Shown: positions 1 through 9,123, counted from the stretch's first letter. The stretch is DNA of 64,000 nt from Aurantimonas coralicida DSM 14790 (GCF_000421645.1 NZ_ATXK01000003.1:124001-188000); one strand, 5' to 3'. Notes: a model not told the origin generated them from the letters alone. Made by a program: numbers and translations.

Positions 1-168
1 CCATCGCAGGATCGGCCATGGCGTCGCCCTGAGTCTTTGCGGGCCGCGGGCCTGCTGGCGATCCTCGCGATCGGCGGGGTGCTGTTTCCGCTGGTCGGCC
101 TGTCGCTGATCGTGATGCTGACGCTCGATCTTGCGCTCAGCCGGTTCTGGCGGCGCGGACGGGCCTGA
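1..168 (+). CDS. C-terminal end of a membrane protein, possibly PepSY-associated TM family (5' partial)
   Basis: Frame 1 is open from the window edge to a TGA at 166-168, giving the last 55 residues of a protein that starts outside the window. After a short polar stretch there are two closely spaced hydrophobic segments (around AGLLAILAIGGVLFPLVG and LSLIVMLTLDLAL), then a basic tail ending RFWRRGRA. The FPLVGLSLIVML pattern resembles the last transmembrane helix of PepSY-associated proteins, which often accompany iron uptake genes, but too little is visible to be sure. It is convergent with sitD. Confidence 0.45.
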   Translation, partial: PSQDRPWRRPESLRAAGLLAILAIGGVLFPLVGLSLIVMLTLDLALSRFWRRGRA

Positions 169-187
169 TCGCACGCGGCAGAAGTCA

Positions 188-210
188 CCGGTCCGGCGTT
201 GCCGGGCCGG
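188..210. terminator. Hairpin between convergent genes
   Basis: A ten-base-pair inverted repeat (CCGGTCCGGC, loop GTT, GCCGGGCCGG, one G-T wobble) lies between the partial gene at the left edge and the end of sitD. There is no clear T-run on either side, so termination is inferred from the stem and the convergent arrangement. Confidence 0.4.
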
Positions 211-233
211 CGATGCCTAGAGGCCTGCCCGCG

Positions 234-1112
234 TCACTCCGCTGCGGTGGGTGCCAGCATGGCGGGCGCGTCCTCGCGGGCGCGGCGCGAGTGCCGGCGG
301 GTGGTACGTAGGCGGTTGACGAAGGCGGCGATGAAGATCGCCGTCAGCACCAGCACGATCGTCGCCGCCGGGGCGCTGTCGAGGAAGAAGCTGAGATAGG
401 TGCCGATGAGCATCGCCGACACGCAGACCGCGACCGAGACGATCAGCATCCGGCCGAAGCTGCGCACCAGCAGGAAGGCGATGGCGCCCGGCGTCACCAA
501 GAGCGCCACGGCGAGGATCAGGCCGACCGAGGTCAGCGTCGCCACGATGGTCAAGGACAGGCTGGCGAGCAATCCATAGTGCAGGAGGCCGGTGTTGAGC
601 CCCGAGGCCTGGGCCTGCGCCGGGTCGAAGGCATGGAGCAGCAGGTCCTTCCATTTCAAGAGCAGCAGCGCCGAGACGACCAGCGCGATGATGCCGGAGG
701 TCATCAGGTCCTTGGCGCCGATCCCCAGCATGTTGCCGAACAGGACATGGTCGAGATGCTCGTTGGTGTGGATCGAGGTGTAGAGGATGATGCCGACCCC
801 GAACATGCCCGAGAAGACGACGCCCATCACCGTGTCCTGCTTCACCCGGCTGTTGTGCGAGAGATAGCCGGTGAGCAGCGCGCAGGTCATGCCGGCGACG
901 AAGGCACCGACGATCAGCGGGATGTTGAGCACCCAGGCGAGGACGACGCCCGGCAGCGTGGCGTGGCTGACCGCGTCGCCCATCAGCGCCCAGCCCTTGA
1001 GCACCAGGAAGCAGGAGAGGAGGGCGGTCGGCGGCCCGACCATCAGGACGATCCAGAAGGCGTTCTGCATGAACGGGAACTGGAACGGCAGGAGAAGCTG
1101 GTCGAGGCTCAT
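234..1112 (-). CDS. sitD: Manganese/iron ABC transporter, permease SitD
   Basis: Membrane permease of 292 residues in the ABC-3 (zinc/manganese/iron chelate) family. About eight hydrophobic segments are visible. The typical ABC-3 elements are present: a start near FPFMQNAFWIVLMVG, then LKGWALMGDAVSHATLPGV, and the late loop LLVTPGAIAFLL. The start chosen is the ATG at 1112, which overlaps the sitC stop by four bases (ATGA); the frame runs on upstream only as sitC shadow. It is the last gene of a four-gene operon and presumably pairs with SitC as a heterodimer in the inner membrane. Two different permeases plus an SBP and an ATPase is the Sit/Yfe layout, not the single-permease Mnt or Znu layout. 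Confidence 0.88.
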   Translation of the reverse strand: MSLDQLLLPFQFPFMQNAFWIVLMVGPPTALLSCFLVLKGWALMGDAVSHATLPGVVLAWVLNIPLIVGAFVAGMTCALLTGYLSHNSRVKQDTVMGVVFSGMFGVGIILYTSIHTNEHLDHVLFGNMLGIGAKDLMTSGIIALVVSALLLLKWKDLLLHAFDPAQAQASGLNTGLLHYGLLASLSLTIVATLTSVGLILAVALLVTPGAIAFLLVRSFGRMLIVSVAVCVSAMLIGTYLSFFLDSAPAATIVLVLTAIFIAAFVNRLRTTRRHSRRAREDAPAMLAPTAAE

Positions 1113-1996
1113 GCCGCTTCCTCCCGGATGGCGTCCGGTCGCGGCGTGGCGAGCGCGGCGGCGGCCTTGCGGCGGGCGGCGATCAGCCCGTGCTTGGGCG
1201 CGAAGACGAAGGCGACGAGGAAGATCACCGTCTGCAGGGTGACGATCACGCCGCCGGTCGCCCCGTCGAGGAAGTAGCTGAGATAGGCGCCGACGAAGCT
1301 GGTGACGGCGCCGATGGCGACGGACAGGCCGATCAGCCGCGGAAACCGGTCCGACAGGAGATAGGCGGTGGCGCCGGGCGTCACCACCATGGCGATGACG
1401 AGGAAGGCGCCGACGGTGACCATCGCGGCGACGATCGCCGCCGACAGGAGCATGAAGAACATCACCTTCAGAAGGTCCGGCCGCAGGCCGATCGAGCGCG
1501 CATGGTTCTCGTCGAAGAAGGTGACCATCAGGTCCTTCCACTTGGCGAGCAGCACGACGAGGCAGACGAGGCCGATGATCGCCAGCTGCAGCGTGTCCTC
1601 AGGCGTGATGGCGAGGATGTTGCCCATGACGATGGTCTGGATCGACACCGAGACCGGGCTGATCGACACCATGAACAGGCCAAGCCCGAAGAAGGAGGTG
1701 AAGATGATGCCGATGATGACATCGATCTTCAGGCCCGAGCGTCCCGACAGGAACAGCATGGCGCCGGCCGCCAGCCCGCCGGCGATGAAGGCGCCGAGAG
1801 AAAAGGGCAGGCCGAGCATGAAGGCGCCGGCAACGCCCGGCACGACCGAATGGCTGAGCGCGTCGCCGATCAGCGACCAGCCCTTCAGCATCAGATAGGC
1901 CGAGAGGAAGGCGCAGACGCCGCCGACGAGGGCCGAGACCCACATGGCGTTGGTCATGTAGCTGTACTGGAACGGCTCGAGCAGCGTGGTGATCAT
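1109..1996 (-). CDS. sitC: Manganese/iron ABC transporter, permease SitC
   Basis: ABC-3 family permease of 295 residues, paralogous to SitD. The signatures [19 protein letters not shown] and [11 protein letters not shown] match the same loops as in SitD, and about eight membrane segments can be counted. The ATG overlaps the sitB stop by four bases and its own stop overlaps the sitD start by four bases, so translation of B, C and D is probably coupled. By family it forms the membrane channel for divalent metal delivered by SitA, driven by SitB. Confidence 0.88.
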   Translation of the reverse strand: MITTLLEPFQYSYMTNAMWVSALVGGVCAFLSAYLMLKGWSLIGDALSHSVVPGVAGAFMLGLPFSLGAFIAGGLAAGAMLFLSGRSGLKIDVIIGIIFTSFFGLGLFMVSISPVSVSIQTIVMGNILAITPEDTLQLAIIGLVCLVVLLAKWKDLMVTFFDENHARSIGLRPDLLKVMFFMLLSAAIVAAMVTVGAFLVIAMVVTPGATAYLLSDRFPRLIGLSVAIGAVTSFVGAYLSYFLDGATGGVIVTLQTVIFLVAFVFAPKHGLIAARRKAAAALATPRPDAIREEAA

Positions 1997-2940
1997 CGCC
2001 GCTCCCCGTCCTGCGGGGCCTTGCCGGGTGCCGCGGCCGGTGCGGCGGTGGCGCGCGGCTCGCCGTAATGGACGAAGGCGCGCTCGTCATCGGTGATGAT
2101 CGACAATTCGCGTGGATCGTCATCGTCGTGCAGGGCAGCGCCCGCCAGCGTCACGTGGCGCAGCACGCCGCCGAAGGCGCGCTCCAGATTGCGCCGGGTG
2201 AAGATCGTCGCGGTCGGCCCGTAGGCCAGCACCGTGCCCTTGACCAGGACGACCCGGTCGCAGAATTCCGGCACCGAGCCGAGATTGTGGGTGGAGACCA
2301 GCATCACCCGGCCTTCGGCCTTCAACTCGCGCAAGAGGGCGACGATCTGTTCCTCGGTCTTCACGTCGACGCCGGTGAAGGGCTCGTCGAGGAGGATCAC
2401 CTGGCCGTCCTGCGCCAGGGCCCGCGCGAGGAAGACCCGCTTGCGCTGGCCGCCGGAGAGCTCGCCGATCTGGCGGTGCCGCAGATCCTGCATGCCGACC
2501 CGCGAGAGCGCCTGGTCGACGGCGGCGCGATCGGCCGCGCCGGGGCGGCGCAGGAAGCCCATATGGCCGTAGCGGCCCATCATCACCACGTCCTCGACGA
2601 GGACGGGAAACGCCCAGTCCACCTCTTCCGACTGCGGCACATAGGCGACGAGGTTCTCGCGCAGCGCCTGCTTTACCGAACGGCCGAGCAGGGTGATCTC
2701 GCCGCGCGCCGCCGGCACGAAGCCCATGATCGCCTTGAACAGGGTGGACTTGCCGGCGCCGTTGACGCCGACTAGCGCGGTGATCGTGCCGCGCGGGATC
2801 TGGAAGGTCGCGTCGTGCAGCGCGGTATGGCCGTTGCGATAGGTCACGGTCACGTTGTGCGCCGAGATGCCGTCGCCGGTCGCAGTGCTGCCGGCAGGCC
2901 GGTCGTCCGCTACGTCAGACGTCTCGCGCGTGATGGTCAT
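1993..2940 (-). CDS. sitB: Manganese/iron ABC transporter, ATP-binding protein SitB
   Basis: ABC ATPase of 315 residues. It has Walker A ([10 protein letters not shown]), Q-loop ([10 protein letters not shown], typical of metal-chelate importers), signature [15 protein letters not shown], Walker B with glutamate (ILLDEPF) and an H-loop (STHNLG). The start at the ATG ending at 2940 is preferred; the open frame continues upstream into the end of sitA but only with non-conserved sequence. The roughly 40-residue tail after the ABC core is Ala-rich and unlikely to be catalytic. An 88-base gap separates it from sitA, while it overlaps sitC by four bases. Confidence 0.9.
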   Translation of the reverse strand: MTITRETSDVADDRPAGSTATGDGISAHNVTVTYRNGHTALHDATFQIPRGTITALVGVNGAGKSTLFKAIMGFVPAARGEITLLGRSVKQALRENLVAYVPQSEEVDWAFPVLVEDVVMMGRYGHMGFLRRPGAADRAAVDQALSRVGMQDLRHRQIGELSGGQRKRVFLARALAQDGQVILLDEPFTGVDVKTEEQIVALLRELKAEGRVMLVSTHNLGSVPEFCDRVVLVKGTVLAYGPTATIFTRRNLERAFGGVLRHVTLAGAALHDDDDPRELSIITDDERAFVHYGEPRATAAPAAAPGKAPQDGERR

Positions 2941-3028
2941 GGGGTGCCTGTCAGATCCCTTGGCTGCTCGGATGGGGAAGCCGTCGTGCGAAGGTCGCCG
3001 CGGCTTGCCACCGTAGATGGAGAGGCGG

Positions 3029-3928
3029 TTACTGGCTGTCCACTGCCAGGCCGTCGGCAATCGTCTCGGCGTCGGTCCGCAGGAGATCGAGATAGGTCGG
3101 CACCGGCCCGTCCGGCCCGGACAGCGAATCCACGTAGAGGACGCCGCCGAAGGTCGAGCCGGTCTCGCGCGCCACCTGTTCGGCCGGCGCGGAACTGACG
3201 GTGCTCTCGCAGAACACGGCGGGAATGTCGTTCTCGCGCACCGCGTCGATCACCTTGCGCACCTGCTGCGGCGTGCCGGTCTGGTCGGCGTTGATCGGCC
3301 ACAGATACAGCTCCTTCATGCCGAAGTCGCGGGCGAGATAGCTGAACGCGCCCTCGCAGGTGACCAGCCAGCGCCGGTCTTCCGGGATGGCGGCGATCCG
3401 GTCGCGCAGCGGCGCGATCGTCTCCGTGATCTGCTGCTTGTAGCGCTCGGCATTCGCCCGGTAGGCGTCGGCATGGTCCGGGTCGTTTGTGGCGAGGGCG
3501 TCGCTGATGTTGTCGACATAGACCATCGCGTTTTCCAGCCCCATCCAGGCATGCGGATTGGCGAGGCCCTCGTAATCGCCCTCGGCGATCGAGATCGGCG
3601 CGATGCCGTCGCTCAATGTGGCCGACGGCATGTCGCCGAGATTGGCGACGAACTGCTCGAACCAGCGCTCCAGGTTGAGGCCGTTCCACAGGATCAGGTC
3701 GGCGCCGCTGGCCCGCACGATGTCCTGCGGCGTCGGCTGGTAGCCGTGGATCTCGGCGCCGGGCTTGGTGATGGACACCACATCCGCATGTTCGCCGGCC
3801 ACGTTCTGCGCGATGTCGGACAGGATCGTGAAGGTCGTCACGACCTTGAGCCGCTCCTGCGCGGTGGCGCCCGTCGCCAGGAGCGCTGCGGCGAAGGCGG
3901 CGAGGATCGTCGTTCGAACGAACGGCAT
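3029..3928 (-). CDS. sitA: Manganese/iron ABC transporter, periplasmic binding protein SitA
   Basis: Cluster A-I metal-binding SBP of 299 residues. The ATG ending at 3928 has a GGAG ribosome site six bases upstream and begins a clear signal peptide ([20 protein letters not shown], cut after ATA or AQ). Metal ligand regions of the family are visible: HGYQPTPQD (first His), NPHAW (second His), a [13 protein letters not shown] block and a late [10 protein letters not shown] segment with Glu, followed by the Asp-bearing LYVDSLS. NPHAW and HGYQPTP match SitA/YfeA-type Mn(II)/Fe(II) proteins; there is no His-rich loop as in zinc-specific ZnuA. First gene of the operon and the one next to the Mur-type palindrome. 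Confidence 0.9.
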   Translation of the reverse strand: MPFVRTTILAAFAAALLATGATAQERLKVVTTFTILSDIAQNVAGEHADVVSITKPGAEIHGYQPTPQDIVRASGADLILWNGLNLERWFEQFVANLGDMPSATLSDGIAPISIAEGDYEGLANPHAWMGLENAMVYVDNISDALATNDPDHADAYRANAERYKQQITETIAPLRDRIAAIPEDRRWLVTCEGAFSYLARDFGMKELYLWPINADQTGTPQQVRKVIDAVRENDIPAVFCESTVSSAPAEQVARETGSTFGGVLYVDSLSGPDGPVPTYLDLLRTDAETIADGLAVDSQ

Positions 3929-4242
3929 GGGGTCTCCAATCTCTGTCGGTCGGTGCACGCTGCCTGCCAATTCCGACTTTTGCAAGTGCAAATCGTTTGC
4001 AACTGGGTTCCGTGAGGAGCGCAGTCGCGCCTGCGGGATGTAGGCCTCCGAAGGCTCCGCGGAACCGCCTTTCGCATCCCGCAGTCATCCTCGCCATCAC
4101 CGCCGATGCGTCCGGTCTGGACGGCCTCGCATCAGCTTTCGTCGGCACAGTCGGCTGGAGCGATCCCACGGTATTTCAAGCTGGCCTGAATCATTAAGAT
4201 TTGATTAGAACTTGAGCGAATGGTTAACGGGCGGAAAACGGC
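3929..4242. other. 314-base divergent intergenic region, sitA / GNAT gene
   Basis: Holds the sitABCD promoter with its Mur-type palindrome on the left. On the right is an AT-rich patch (about 4190-4225, around TTAAGATTTGATTAGAA) that probably includes the promoter of the rightward acetyltransferase gene. I see no small gene or RNA in it. Confidence 0.5.
3987..4001. promoter_or_regulatory. Mur (Fur-family) operator upstream of sitABCD
   Basis: The 15-base sequence TGCAAATCGTTTGCA is a near-perfect dyad (TGCAAA, centre TCG, TTTGCA). It lies about 58 bases before the sitA start codon, and TTGCAAG just before it adds a partial third half-site. In rhizobia, sit operons are repressed by the Fur-family protein Mur in the presence of manganese through TGCAA-rich palindromes. 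Sequence and position fit; the regulator gene itself is not in this window. Confidence 0.7.
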
Positions 4243-4998
4243 ATGGCATTGAGTGAACTCGTTGTACGGACACGGGCGGACAGCGATGTGCTGCGCCGGC
4301 AGGCGGTCGAGGTCGAGGATGCCGTCTGGGGCCCGCTGGGCTTCCTGAACCATACACGGGCCCATCGTGAACATTACGACAGGCTGCTGGAAGACCATGC
4401 CGACCTGCAGCTCTGCCTCGTCGACGAGGCGACGGGCCGCCCGGTCGCGCTGGCCAATTGCGTGCCGGTGGCGTTCGGGGGCGATCTGTCCGAACTCCCG
4501 GCGGAAGGCTGGGACTGGCTGGTCGAGACCGGCGGGACCGGTCGCCGCAGCCAGGCCAATGTTCTGGGCGCGCTGGCCATCTCTGTGCCGGTCGCCGAGC
4601 GCGGCAAGGGCTACGCCTTCCGGATGATCGGCGAGTTGCACCGGATCGCCGAGGCCAATGGCTTCGAGCGGATGATCGCGCCGGTGCGCCCCTCCGCCAA
4701 GACCGTCCATCCCCATGCGTCCATGGCCGATTATATCGGCTGGCAGGACGAGCGCGGCCGTTGCTTCGATCCCTGGCTCCGCAGCCATCTCGCGCAAGGC
4801 GGCCGGGTGGTTCACCCCTGCGAACGCTCCATGGTCGTCAGCGAGCATATCGCCTTCTGGGAGACCTGGGCGGGGCGGCGGTTCGAGACCTCGGGCGACT
4901 ATACGCTGGCCGGCGGCCTGGTGCCGGTCGCCATCGACGTCGAACGCCAGCGCGGCACCTATTCGGAACCCAATGTCTGGGTGGCCTACACGCACTGA
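4243..4998 (+). CDS. GNAT-like acetyltransferase
   Basis: Protein of 251 residues. The middle section carries a recognisable GNAT acetyl-CoA motif A: ALAISVPVAERGKGYAFRM followed by a helix and GFERMIAPVRPS, equivalent to the beta4-alpha3-beta5 unit. No signal peptide or membrane segment. The N-terminal LVVRTRADSDVLRRQAVE and the C-terminal FETSGDYTLAGGLVPVAI stretches are conserved-looking but I cannot tie them to a substrate. The first ATG of the frame, 3' of an AT-rich promoter-like region, is used. Its stop overlaps the end of the convergent Fic-like gene by 13 bases. Substrate unknown. Confidence 0.65.
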   Translation: MALSELVVRTRADSDVLRRQAVEVEDAVWGPLGFLNHTRAHREHYDRLLEDHADLQLCLVDEATGRPVALANCVPVAFGGDLSELPAEGWDWLVETGGTGRRSQANVLGALAISVPVAERGKGYAFRMIGELHRIAEANGFERMIAPVRPSAKTVHPHASMADYIGWQDERGRCFDPWLRSHLAQGGRVVHPCERSMVVSEHIAFWETWAGRRFETSGDYTLAGGLVPVAIDVERQRGTYSEPNVWVAYTH

Positions 4999-5525
4999 CC
5001 CTTCGGATGGCCGACGTAAGCCGTCAGCGCCGGGGCACCGTCTCCGTCGGCTGATGCCGGCGCTTGCGGAAACGACAGGGCTGCGATCGCCTCGGCGCTC
5101 ATGCCGGGCTCGCGGATCGTGCGCCATAGCCACAGGGCGCGGGCGACGCGGCCATTGCCCATGGTGAAGGGGCGCAGCATCGCGAAGAGCTGCACCGCCT
5201 CGTCGGCCGAGGCCAGGCCGGAGCGGGTGAGGGCGAGGAGGTCGGCGAGAGCGTCCGGCAGGGAGGGCACAACGTCTTGCTGATCGGCGGCGTCGGGCGC
5301 GACCGGCGCCTCCCGGAGCACCGCTCCTGGGGCCAGATAGGCGGCGAGAATCTCGAGATTCGCGACCCGGGGCTCGTTGGCCGCGAGGAATCCCCGATGC
5401 GCGGCGATGACGGCTTCGCTCGGCTGTTGCGTTTCGCCACTGCGCCGGAGGCTGTCGGCCACCAGTGAAGGGACCCAGCTTCCGAACGCCGCGGCGGCCA
5501 TGTCGAGCGGCATGGGCGGGTCCAT
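4986..5525 (-). CDS. Fic-fold protein with degenerate catalytic motif
   Basis: Protein of 179 residues. Around residues 118-129 it reads RPFTMGNGRVAR, which lines up with the Fic motif HPFxDGNGRxxR. The core GNGRxxR (nucleotide phosphate binding) is kept. The catalytic His is replaced by Arg and the acidic residue that coordinates magnesium by Met. Upstream helices (LFAML before the motif, ALWLWRTI after it) fit the Fic core. By known Fic biochemistry AMP transfer would need the His, so it is probably inactive as an AMPylase, or does different chemistry. A second in-frame ATG lies four codons in. No obvious antitoxin partner is adjacent. Confidence 0.6.
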   Translation of the reverse strand: MDPPMPLDMAAAAFGSWVPSLVADSLRRSGETQQPSEAVIAAHRGFLAANEPRVANLEILAAYLAPGAVLREAPVAPDAADQQDVVPSLPDALADLLALTRSGLASADEAVQLFAMLRPFTMGNGRVARALWLWRTIREPGMSAEAIAALSFPQAPASADGDGAPALTAYVGHPKGQCV

Positions 5526-5647
5526 CCTTTGGTGGCGCGGCGGCTCCTCGGGCGAGGACTGTGCCGGATGGGAATCAGCCTAACCCACCATTCCTTCAAC
5601 TATTCTTAGCGCTTCGCCCCTAAGCCAAAGGGGAAAGCGAGATTGAG

Positions 5648-7954
5648 ATGCGTGACATCCCGAAGAAAAGTGAGGCTCGCCCCCGGCCCAATCTGCGTCG
5701 CCTCGCGCAGGTTGTCGGCGGCACCGTGGCCGTGGCCAGCGCCCTGTTGATCTGTGTCATCGTGTATACGGGCATCAAGGCGAACCGCACCGAGGTCCAG
5801 GCCGAAAGGGCCAGGATCGAGAATGCGCTGAACCAGAGCGTTGCCCGGACCCTCGACCAGCAGAAGAGCGTCGCCTGGTGGGACGATGCCGTCCGATTGA
5901 TCGTCGATACGCCCGATCTCGGTTTCATCGACAGCAATTTCGGCATCTTCCTGACCGAGACCTACGGGCACGACGAGGTCTACATCGTCGATTCCCAGAA
6001 CAAGCCGGTCTACGCCTATCGCGACCAGGGGCGGCAGGAGCCCGATGCCTTCGAGGCCCGGCGGCAGGAAGTGCTGCAGGTGCTGACGGCGACGCGCACC
6101 GGCGGCAATGCAGGCCTGGCCGAGCGCGACGACTTCTTCTCCGAGCGCCAGAAGCACTACGAGGTGCTGAAGAAGGTGCTGGGCGTCGCGTCCTGGCAAG
6201 GCGCGATCCTGACCGTCGACGAGAAACCGGCCATCGTGACCGCCATCACGATCGTCCCGAATGTCGACATGACGCTGTTGCGCCAGCCGCCTTACGTCCT
6301 TCTGAGCGTGGACTGGATCGACGCCGACTTCCTGCAGCAGCTCAGCCAGTTCCTGCTGATCCCGGACATCACCCTCGCGGCGGCTGAGAGCACCGGGGCC
6401 GCGACCATCTCGGAGGCCTTTGTCACCGACGACAATCGCTCCACCGGATATCTGAACTGGACCACGAAGCGACCGGGCCAGCCGCTCCTGACGATCGTGC
6501 TGCCGCTGGTCGCCGTTGCCGTGATCGGCCTCAGCCTTTTGTGCGCCGTCATGCTGCGCCGGCTGATCCGGGCATCGAACGAGCTGTCGGCCCGCGAAGC
6601 CGCCGCCCGCTACGAGGCCGCCCACGATTCCCTGTCCAAGCTGCCCAACCGGCCGGCCTTCGTCTTCGCCGCCAATCAGGCCCTCGACGGGCTCCAGGAG
6701 CGGGGCCGGGGCGGCAGCATGACCATCGGCTATCTCGACGTCGACCGCTTCAAGGACATCAACGATACGCTCGGCCATCATATCGGCGACGGGCTGATCA
6801 AGGCGTTCGGCGAGCGACTGCGCCAGCATCTGGGGCCGCACGATTTCCTCGCCCGCTTCGGCGGCGACGAATTCGCGATCTTCCGGTCGCGCAAGGGTGT
6901 CAGCTTCGCCAAGCCGCTGGCCTCGCTCGTCGTCGAGGCGTTCCAGCAGCCCTTGCTGATCGAAGGTCACGAGATCACCGTCACCGCCTCGCTGGGCCTC
7001 GCGCAGTTCCCGGAGCACGGGGCCTCCATCGAGGACCTGATGCGCCATGCCGACATCGCGCTCTACGAGGCCAAGCGTCTCGGCCGCGGGCATGCGGCGT
7101 GGTTCACGACCCAGATGGCGGCGAGCCTGCGCCAGAAGCGCGAGATCGAGATGGATCTTCTCGAGGCGCTGAACGGCGAACAGTTCGACCTTCACTACCA
7201 GCCGATCATCTCGGCCCGTTCCAACCGGATCGTCGCCGTCGAGGCGCTGTTGCGCTGGAAGCATCCGGTCAAGGGCATGATCAGCCCCAGCGTCTTCATT
7301 CCGATCGCCGAAGAGATCGGCCTGATGTCGAAGCTCGGCGACTGGGTGCTGAAACGCGCCATGACCTCGGCCGCGCTCTGGCCGGACATCGAAGTCACGA
7401 TCAACCTCTCGCCGGCCCAGTTCTACCAGAGCGATCTGGAGATCCGGCTGCAGGAGCTGATCGCCGAGACCGGCGTCTCCCCGACGATGGTCACGCTGGA
7501 AATCACCGAAGGGCTGCTGCTCGAACCCTCGCCCCGCATCATGGCGACGCTGCAGGCGATCCGGGACCTTGGGTTCCAGATCGCGCTGGACGATTTCGGC
7601 ACCGGCTTCTCCAGCCTGAGCTATCTGGTCGAATACCGCTTCGACAAGCTGAAGATCGACCGCAGCTTCGTCAGCGCGATCTCCCAGGCGGGGTCGGCCC
7701 AGACCGTGGTGCAGGCGGTCATCCGCCTCGGCCATGCGCTGGGCATGGAAGTGGTCGCCGAGGGCGTGGAAACCGTGACGGACAGCGTCACCATGCGCTT
7801 CTGGGGCAGCGATCACCTGCAGGGCTACTTCTTCTCGAGGCCACTGCCGGCCGACGAACTCATCGCCTTCATCGGCTCGTACAATTCCTCCAGCGTGGCG
7901 CTGCAGTTCGACGAGGCGAGCAATCTGCTTCAATCGAACGGCAGCCTCGGCTAA
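5648..7954 (+). CDS. CHASE4-GGDEF-EAL cyclic di-GMP signalling protein
   Basis: Membrane protein of 768 residues. A first transmembrane segment (about 21-44) and a second (about 277-300) flank an extracytoplasmic region of CHASE4 type (VAWWDDAVRL, then YIVDSQNKPVYAY). Then follow a GGDEF domain with intact ARFGGDEF (around 402-410) and an EAL domain with EALLRW (around 530), LEITEG, LDDFGTGFSSLSYL, KIDRSFV and VVAEGVET, all the metal and base residues of active phosphodiesterases. The RxxD product-inhibition site is absent (GPHD in its place). Both synthesis and breakdown of c-di-GMP are possible; the intact EAL suggests it acts mainly as a hydrolase. Single-gene transcript, separated from the next gene by 83 bases. 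Confidence 0.88.
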   Translation: MRDIPKKSEARPRPNLRRLAQVVGGTVAVASALLICVIVYTGIKANRTEVQAERARIENALNQSVARTLDQQKSVAWWDDAVRLIVDTPDLGFIDSNFGIFLTETYGHDEVYIVDSQNKPVYAYRDQGRQEPDAFEARRQEVLQVLTATRTGGNAGLAERDDFFSERQKHYEVLKKVLGVASWQGAILTVDEKPAIVTAITIVPNVDMTLLRQPPYVLLSVDWIDADFLQQLSQFLLIPDITLAAAESTGAATISEAFVTDDNRSTGYLNWTTKRPGQPLLTIVLPLVAVAVIGLSLLCAVMLRRLIRASNELSAREAAARYEAAHDSLSKLPNRPAFVFAANQALDGLQERGRGGSMTIGYLDVDRFKDINDTLGHHIGDGLIKAFGERLRQHLGPHDFLARFGGDEFAIFRSRKGVSFAKPLASLVVEAFQQPLLIEGHEITVTASLGLAQFPEHGASIEDLMRHADIALYEAKRLGRGHAAWFTTQMAASLRQKREIEMDLLEALNGEQFDLHYQPIISARSNRIVAVEALLRWKHPVKGMISPSVFIPIAEEIGLMSKLGDWVLKRAMTSAALWPDIEVTINLSPAQFYQSDLEIRLQELIAETGVSPTMVTLEITEGLLLEPSPRIMATLQAIRDLGFQIALDDFGTGFSSLSYLVEYRFDKLKIDRSFVSAISQAGSAQTVVQAVIRLGHALGMEVVAEGVETVTDSVTMRFWGSDHLQGYFFSRPLPADELIAFIGSYNSSSVALQFDEASNLLQSNGSLG

Positions 7955-8037
7955 GGGCTGGTCGGCAAAGGCGGCGCCTGCGGTGCGAAAGCGCCGGCGC
8001 CTGCCATGGCAGGATCGACGAGCCGGGGGAGAACAGC

Positions 8038-8799
8038 GTGACGCCAGACAGGGACGGGCCGGCCGGGAACGCCAGCTACAGCTGGTCGGACTTCGATCCG
8101 GAATACTATTTCAACCATTATTACGGCGAGCCGCACGCCGATGACGAGGCGGTCATCCGGTCCGCCTGCGCCGCATTCAAGCGCGCCGAGCCCCTGGGCG
8201 GCAAGCTCGACATCGTCGATGTCGGCACCGGGCCGAACCTCTTTCCGCTGATGTGCGCGGCGCCGCGGGCAAGGCGGATCACGGCCTGGGAATATGCCGA
8301 AAGCAATGTCGGCTGGCTGCGGGCCGAACTGGCGGCGACGACCCTGCGCCCGCAATGGCAGCATTTCTGGCAGGTGGCGCAGGCCGCCTGTGAGCCGGAA
8401 CTGTCCTTGCCCGACGATCCGCTGCCGATGCTGCGTGCGACCGCCGAGGTCCGGCGCGGATCGGTCTATGATCTGCCGGAACGCACATGGGACGCGGCCA
8501 CCATGTTCTTCTGCGCCGAATCCATCACCGAGAAGCGCAGCGAGTTCGATCTGGCCTGCAACCGCTTCGCCCGCTGCGTGAAACCGGGCGGCAGCCTGAT
8601 CGCGGCGTTCCTGGTTGGCTCGTCGGGCTATGCCGTGGCCGGCCGGCCGTTTCCGGTTCTCAACGTCTCGGAGGAAGACATTCTCGACGTCTTCGCGCCG
8701 CTGGCGACGGACATAAGGACCGAGCGGATCGGCATCGTCGAGGCGGAGATCCGCAGTGGCTATTCGGGCATGCTGTTCCTGACCGCCCGCGCGGTTTGA
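8038..8799 (+). CDS. SAM-dependent methyltransferase, NNMT/PNMT/TEMT-like
   Basis: Protein of 253 residues. The GTG at 8038 is chosen because GGGGGAG lies about eight bases upstream; no ATG fits. The start SYSWSDFDPEYYFNHYYGE, motif I IVDVGTGPNLFPLM, the acidic post-I WEYAESN, and FFCAESITEKRSEF plus VKPGGSLIAAFL resemble the small-molecule N-methyltransferase group that includes NNMT/PNMT/TEMT and actinobacterial SCO2525-type proteins. No membrane segment. It follows the GGDEF-EAL gene by 83 bases on the same strand, but nothing links the two functionally. The substrate cannot be inferred. Confidence 0.7.
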   Translation: MTPDRDGPAGNASYSWSDFDPEYYFNHYYGEPHADDEAVIRSACAAFKRAEPLGGKLDIVDVGTGPNLFPLMCAAPRARRITAWEYAESNVGWLRAELAATTLRPQWQHFWQVAQAACEPELSLPDDPLPMLRATAEVRRGSVYDLPERTWDAATMFFCAESITEKRSEFDLACNRFARCVKPGGSLIAAFLVGSSGYAVAGRPFPVLNVSEEDILDVFAPLATDIRTERIGIVEAEIRSGYSGMLFLTARAV

Positions 8800-8814
8800 C
8801 CGCCGCCGGCCGGC

Positions 8815-8955
8815 TCACATCATCGACAGGGCGACGAGGATCGCCAGAGCCCAGCCGACGACCATCGCGGCGCCACCCCAGGCGAGGATGGCGCGAGGCG
8901 TCATGGTCCCGGGGTTCGGGACACGGCCGAGTTCGCGCAGATGATCGAAGGGCAT
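8815..8955 (-). CDS. Small single-pass membrane protein, 46 residues
   Basis: A short minus-strand frame, ATG ending at 8955 and TGA at 8815. It encodes a polar start (MPFDHLRELGRVPNPGTMTP), one strong transmembrane helix of about 22 residues (ILAWGGAAMVVGWALAILVA), and the end LSMM. Helix length, a Gly/Trp pair pattern and a Pro-rich cytoplasmic lead look like a genuine small membrane protein, and codon third positions are GC-rich like the neighbours. There is no clear ribosome site (CAGTCCTTC precedes the ATG). Convergent with the methyltransferase gene, 15 bases apart. Function unknown. Confidence 0.5.
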   Translation of the reverse strand: MPFDHLRELGRVPNPGTMTPRAILAWGGAAMVVGWALAILVALSMM

Positions 8956-9123
8956 GAAGGACTGTCGTCAGGCGGCGGGACACGAAGTTACGGAGCGCCG
9001 CTCAAAAAGACGCATCCGTGTTTTCGTTCCGCCCGACAAATATCGGCGGCCAGTCTAAAGCTGTCGGTCGGCGTCCTCCCGCCAGTCCCGCTCAGCCCGG
9101 CGCGCCCATGGCCGCCGTCAGCG

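Noticed and set aside
5606-7933. Minus-strand open frame of 775 codons opposite the GGDEF-EAL gene
   Set aside because: High GC makes long antisense frames. Its translation is rich in Arg/Asp/His/Gly with no domain, while the plus strand gives a clear GGDEF-EAL protein.
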